Assembly: GCA_021297975.1 (NCBI GenBank) | Contig: JAJTHO010000023.1 | Location: 1-17,618 of the forward strand | From: Alphaproteobacteria bacterium | Lineage (GTDB): Bacteria > Pseudomonadota > Alphaproteobacteria > JAJTHO01 | Direction: 5' to 3' | Length of the DNA: 17,618 bases | Part shown: one piece after another, positions 15,208 through 17,618 of the stretch | Position numbering within the stretch: the stretch's first letter is position 1 | How the letters are laid out: each line of letters begins with the position of its first letter | Notes under the pieces: model-generated | What the model was told of the DNA's origin: nothing | The model's input: only the letters and a program-made list of their open reading frames with translations | Databases searched by the model: none | Made by a program: the position numbers and the translations under genes

Positions 15208-15831
15208 ATGCCGCATCCACGCGTTGCGATTATCCATTATGGCTTAGGCAATTTGCGATCGGTTGAGAACGCCTTTGCCTATATCGGCGCGGATGTGTTT
15301 ATCGCGGAAACACCTGCGGATTTGGCCGACGCATCCCATGTGGTGCTGCCCGGTGTGGGCGCGTTTGGCGACGGCATGGCGAATTTGCGGGCGAACGGTT
15401 GGGACGCGGCCATGCAGAGCCACGCTGTAGTTGGGCAAAAACCCCTGCTGGGTATTTGCCTGGGGATGCAGCTTCTTGCCGAACGCGGCACGGAATATGG
15501 CGATCATACAGGCTTAGGCTTTATCAAGGGCAGCGTGGAAAAAATCATACCAACCGATGACACCATTCGCATCCCGCATATCGGTTGGAACCGGGTTGAG
15601 TTCACACCCGGCGTCCCCATGTATGCCGGGTTAAGCGCGGGCGATGATTATTATTTTGTGCACAGTTATGCGCTGAAACCGGAAAACCCCGCGCAGATAA
15701 CCGGCATTTGTAACCACGGCATTCCCTTTGCCGCGAGTGTCGCGGACGGCGCTATCTGGGGCGCGCAATTTCATCCGGAAAAAAGCCAGCACGCCGGGTT
15801 AACGTTGCTGCGTAATTTTTTGAGGGTTTAG
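15208..15831 (+). CDS. hisH2: HisH-type glutamine amidotransferase, probable HisH2 of sugar amidination
   Basis: A class I glutaminase that releases ammonia from glutamine and passes it to a partner. The 207 residues carry the full triad: nucleophile C84 in GICLGMQLL, H189 and E191 in QFHPEKS. YGLGNLRSVENA (11-22) and LPGVGAFGDGM (47-57) are typical HisH motifs. Sequence alone fits histidine-pathway HisH, but the setting does not: it directly follows the nonulosonate synthase, no other his gene is present, and the neighbouring HisF-like protein has lost a catalytic Asp. The likelier role is ammonia supply for acetamidino-sugar formation, as with HisH2 of Pseudomonas O-antigen loci. Its stop is followed by a palindromic repeat that separates it from hisF. 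Confidence 0.9.
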   Translation: MPHPRVAIIHYGLGNLRSVENAFAYIGADVFIAETPADLADASHVVLPGVGAFGDGMANLRANGWDAAMQSHAVVGQKPLLGICLGMQLLAERGTEYGDHTGLGFIKGSVEKIIPTDDTIRIPHIGWNRVEFTPGVPMYAGLSAGDDYYFVHSYALKPENPAQITGICNHGIPFAASVADGAIWGAQFHPEKSQHAGLTLLRNFLRV

Positions 15832-15862
15832 CTATGCACACAAAGCCTTTATTTTTACACAC

Positions 15863-15970
15863 GTCATCCCGAACGCAGCGCAGCGCAGTTGAGGGATCTC
15901 CCCATCACTATAAAAAGATCCCTCCACGCAACTGCTTACGCGCTGCGTTCGCAGTCTTGGTCGGGATGAC
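15863..15970 (-). repeat. Palindromic intergenic repeat, copy 3
   Basis: A 108-bp member of the family, the longest and best paired. The ends are GTCATCCCGA (15863-15872) and TCGGGATGAC (15961-15970). The central perfect stem is GAGGGATCT (15891-15899), a 16-base loop, and AGATCCCTC (15916-15924). The arms contain further complementary GCAGCGC-type segments. The CGACCAA arm is on the right, as in copy 2. It occupies most of the 166-base gap between hisH and hisF, two genes whose products normally form a complex. Confidence 0.92.
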
Positions 15971-15997
15971 ACCGCTCTATAAATATGACGTGTGCGT

Positions 15998-16786
15998 ATG
16001 CTAAAAATTCGCCTTATTCCCATCTTGCTTTTAAAAAACGGCCAGCTCATCCGCAGTGAAGATTTCTCCATCCATCAAATCATCGGCGACCCTATCCATG
16101 AAGTGCAACGCTTCAACGAATGGAAAGTGGATGAGCTTATTTATCTAGACATTACCCAAGGCGAGTATTCCTTTAAACGCCGCACCGACCACAAAATAAA
16201 AGGCCTCGAAACCCCGCTGGATATTTTAGACGAGGTCAGCAAAACCTGCTTCATGCCGCTTACATGGGGCGGACGTATCCGCAGCTTTGATGACGCCGCC
16301 GAACGCTTCCGGCGCGGGGCGGATAAGATAACACTCAATCAGGCGCTGTTTGAAACGCCAGAGCTTGCCACCCAAATCGCTCGCCGGTATGGGGCGCAAG
16401 CGGTTGTCGCCAGCATCGATGTGCTGCGCCATGCAAACGGCTCTCTTGAAGTCTTCACGAACGGCAAAACCACCCCAACCGGCAAAGACCCGGTGGAATG
16501 GGCAAAAACACTGGAATCCCTTGGTGTTGGCGAAATTCTTCTGCAAAGCATTCATTGCGACGGCAAAGGCGAAGGCTACGATACAGACCTTATAAGCGCC
16601 ATCAGCAGCGCCGTAAAAATCCCCGTCATTGCCTGCGGCGGTGTCGGGACATATGATGATTACGCAAAGGCTATCAACGCGGGCGCATCCGCCGCCGCCG
16701 CCGCGAATATCTGGCATTTCAAAGAACTTTCCGATCGCAACGGCAAACGCGCCATGCAGCGCGCTGGCCTGAATATCAGGATGTAA
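15998..16786 (+). CDS. hisF2: HisF-like protein of the HisF2/AglZ type (acetamidino-sugar modification)
   Basis: A TIM-barrel relative of the imidazole glycerol phosphate synthase cyclase, 262 residues. The family start IPILLLKNG (7-15) aligns without gaps to the IACLDVKDG of Thermotoga HisF, so catalytic Asp11 is Leu here. The second catalytic Asp is kept (D141 in ASIDVLR). Phosphate-site glycines remain in TWGGRIRSF (89-97) and ACGGVGTYD (212-220). The LLLKNG start followed by GDPI.EV..FNE..VDELIYLDI is the pattern I know from HisF2 proteins next to sugar amidotransferases. It probably partners the upstream HisH to deliver ammonia. ATG 15998 is chosen over GTG 15992 because family members begin MLK. 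No Shine-Dalgarno sequence is visible. asnB begins 2 bases after the stop. Confidence 0.88.
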   Translation: MLKIRLIPILLLKNGQLIRSEDFSIHQIIGDPIHEVQRFNEWKVDELIYLDITQGEYSFKRRTDHKIKGLETPLDILDEVSKTCFMPLTWGGRIRSFDDAAERFRRGADKITLNQALFETPELATQIARRYGAQAVVASIDVLRHANGSLEVFTNGKTTPTGKDPVEWAKTLESLGVGEILLQSIHCDGKGEGYDTDLISAISSAVKIPVIACGGVGTYDDYAKAINAGASAAAAANIWHFKELSDRNGKRAMQRAGLNIRM

Positions 16787-16788
16787 CC

Positions 16789-17618
16789 ATGTGCGGCATT
16801 GCGGGCATTTTCACAACTAACCCCGAAAACTTGAGCCGCATCAACGCCATGGTCTCCGCCATGCCCCATCGGGGGCCCGATGATAACGGCACATGGCAGA
16901 GCAGCGATAACACCCTTGCGTTAGGGCAAACCCGGCTTGCGATTATCGCCCCCACAGCCGAAGGCAAACAACCGCTGCATGACCACACTGGGCGCTATAG
17001 CATCGTGTTCAACGGCGAGATTTATAACTACCGGGAGCTGCGCGAGATGCTGCGCTCGCTTGGTCACACCTTTCGCACCGATACCGATACGGAAGTGATT
17101 ATTGAGGCTTATAAACAATGGGGCACGGCCTGCGTAAAACAGCTGCGCGGCATGTTTGCCTTTGCGCTGTTTGATAGCAAGGCGAGCGCAGATGCGCCGC
17201 GTTTGTTTCTCGCGCGGGATAGACTCGGCATTAAGCCGCTTTTATACAGCCGCCAGCAAGGCATCCTGCTTTTTGCTTCTGAACTCAAAGGCTTAACCGC
17301 AAGCGGTCTGGTTGGCCGCACGGCACATACCGATGCGCTGGCCGATTTCCTGCGCCGGGGCGCAATAACACAGCCGCAGTCGATTCTGGAAAATGTGCTG
17401 ATGCTGCCCGCCGGGCATACCGCCGCGCTGCGTGCGCCAACAGACGCTATCACACCTGAATGCTATTGGCGCTTAGAGACTGAAAAACCAGACATTCCCG
17501 ATACCTACCAAGATATTGTCACCCTCGTGCGCAGCCGTCTTGATGATGCCGTGCGGGCGCATCTGGTGTCTGATGTGCCGGTGGGCGCGTTTCTCAGCGG
17601 CGGGATTGATTCAACCGC
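16789..17618 (+). CDS. asnB: AsnB-like glutamine-dependent amidotransferase, 3' end outside window
   Basis: The first 276 residues of an asparagine-synthetase-type protein. The N-terminal Ntn glutaminase has catalytic C2 (MCGIAGIF), PHRGPDD (26-32), R49 in QTRLAII, FNGEIYN (74-80) and TDTDTE (97-102), all expected for active GATase II. The synthetase domain is just entered: the ATP pyrophosphatase loop LSGGIDS (269-275) is at the very edge of the window. AGGA sits 6 bases before ATG 16789, and the gene follows hisF by 2 bases. Cellular asparagine synthesis is possible, but AsnB paralogues inside surface-glycan loci often amidate uronic acids or related carboxylates, which fits this context. 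The missing C-terminal part prevents a decision. Confidence 0.9.
   Translation, partial: MCGIAGIFTTNPENLSRINAMVSAMPHRGPDDNGTWQSSDNTLALGQTRLAIIAPTAEGKQPLHDHTGRYSIVFNGEIYNYRELREMLRSLGHTFRTDTDTEVIIEAYKQWGTACVKQLRGMFAFALFDSKASADAPRLFLARDRLGIKPLLYSRQQGILLFASELKGLTASGLVGRTAHTDALADFLRRGAITQPQSILENVLMLPAGHTAALRAPTDAITPECYWRLETEKPDIPDTYQDIVTLVRSRLDDAVRAHLVSDVPVGAFLSGGIDST

Noticed and set aside
15992..15997. GTG at 15992 as the hisF2 start
   Set aside because: It would add only Met-Arg before MLKIR; related proteins start at the MLK methionine, so ATG 15998 is preferred.
15832..16071. 79-residue minus-strand reading frame over repeat copy 3
   Set aside because: Its sequence is mostly the palindromic repeat translated, a common false gene call; nothing supports expression.
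15208..16786. hisH-hisF as part of a histidine biosynthesis operon
   Set aside because: No other his gene is present, the genes follow a nonulosonate synthase, and the HisF protein lacks the catalytic Asp11 and has the LLLKNG start of the HisF2 type.
1..17618. CRISPR array, tRNA, rRNA, prophage or insertion sequence
   Set aside because: No regularly spaced direct repeats, cloverleaf-like sequences, transposase or phage reading frames were seen; the three repeats are scattered palindromes far apart.

Overview
The window looks like chromosomal DNA from a moderately GC-rich alphaproteobacterium. The evidence is a fused IspD-IspF enzyme, an anmK gene divergent from tyrS, an L33 of the cysteine-free type, and a TTAA-N7-TTAA box of the kind bound by the cell-cycle regulator CtrA. 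I cannot place it below class. Gene density is high and no gene-free stretch exceeds about 170 bases. No rRNA, tRNA, CRISPR array, insertion sequence or phage gene is visible.

Positions 1-11672 are mostly housekeeping. On the minus strand lie the 5' part of an RlmD-like 23S rRNA methyltransferase and anmK (cell-wall recycling). On the plus strand are tyrS and the bifunctional ispDF (isoprenoid precursors). A long minus-strand run then reads, in transcription order: rnr (RNase R), rpmG (L33), an MscS-type channel, an unknown 182-residue acidic protein, bioF (biotin) and ggt (lipoprotein gamma-glutamyltransferase). trpF is divergent from rnr. Two divergent gene pairs are separated by only about 30 bases. 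Several genes lack a clear Shine-Dalgarno sequence and have -10-like elements almost touching their start codons, which suggests leaderless transcripts.

Positions 11756-17618 hold an unknown 134-residue protein with a possible CtrA-linked promoter, followed by a glycan locus. This locus contains an ABC exporter resembling lipid-linked-oligosaccharide flippases, a pseudaminic-acid-type nonulosonate synthase (PseI/NeuB family), a HisH-type glutaminase, a HisF-like protein, and the first 276 residues of an AsnB-like amidotransferase that runs off the window. The HisF-like protein has LLLKNG where histidine-pathway HisF has LDVKDG, so it lost the catalytic Asp. It fits the HisF2/AglZ family that works with HisH2 in acetamidino-sugar formation, so HisH and HisF here probably serve surface-sugar modification and not histidine synthesis.

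Three copies of one palindromic repeat (about 89-108 bp) are scattered through intergenic DNA. Each begins GTCATCCCGA or a one-base variant, ends TCGGGATGAC, and has a central stem around a 16-base loop. One supplies the last codons and stop of rnr. Another separates hisH from hisF. The repeat family, the glycan locus and the start-site architecture are the parts most worth a second look. I did not find a clearly new biological system.
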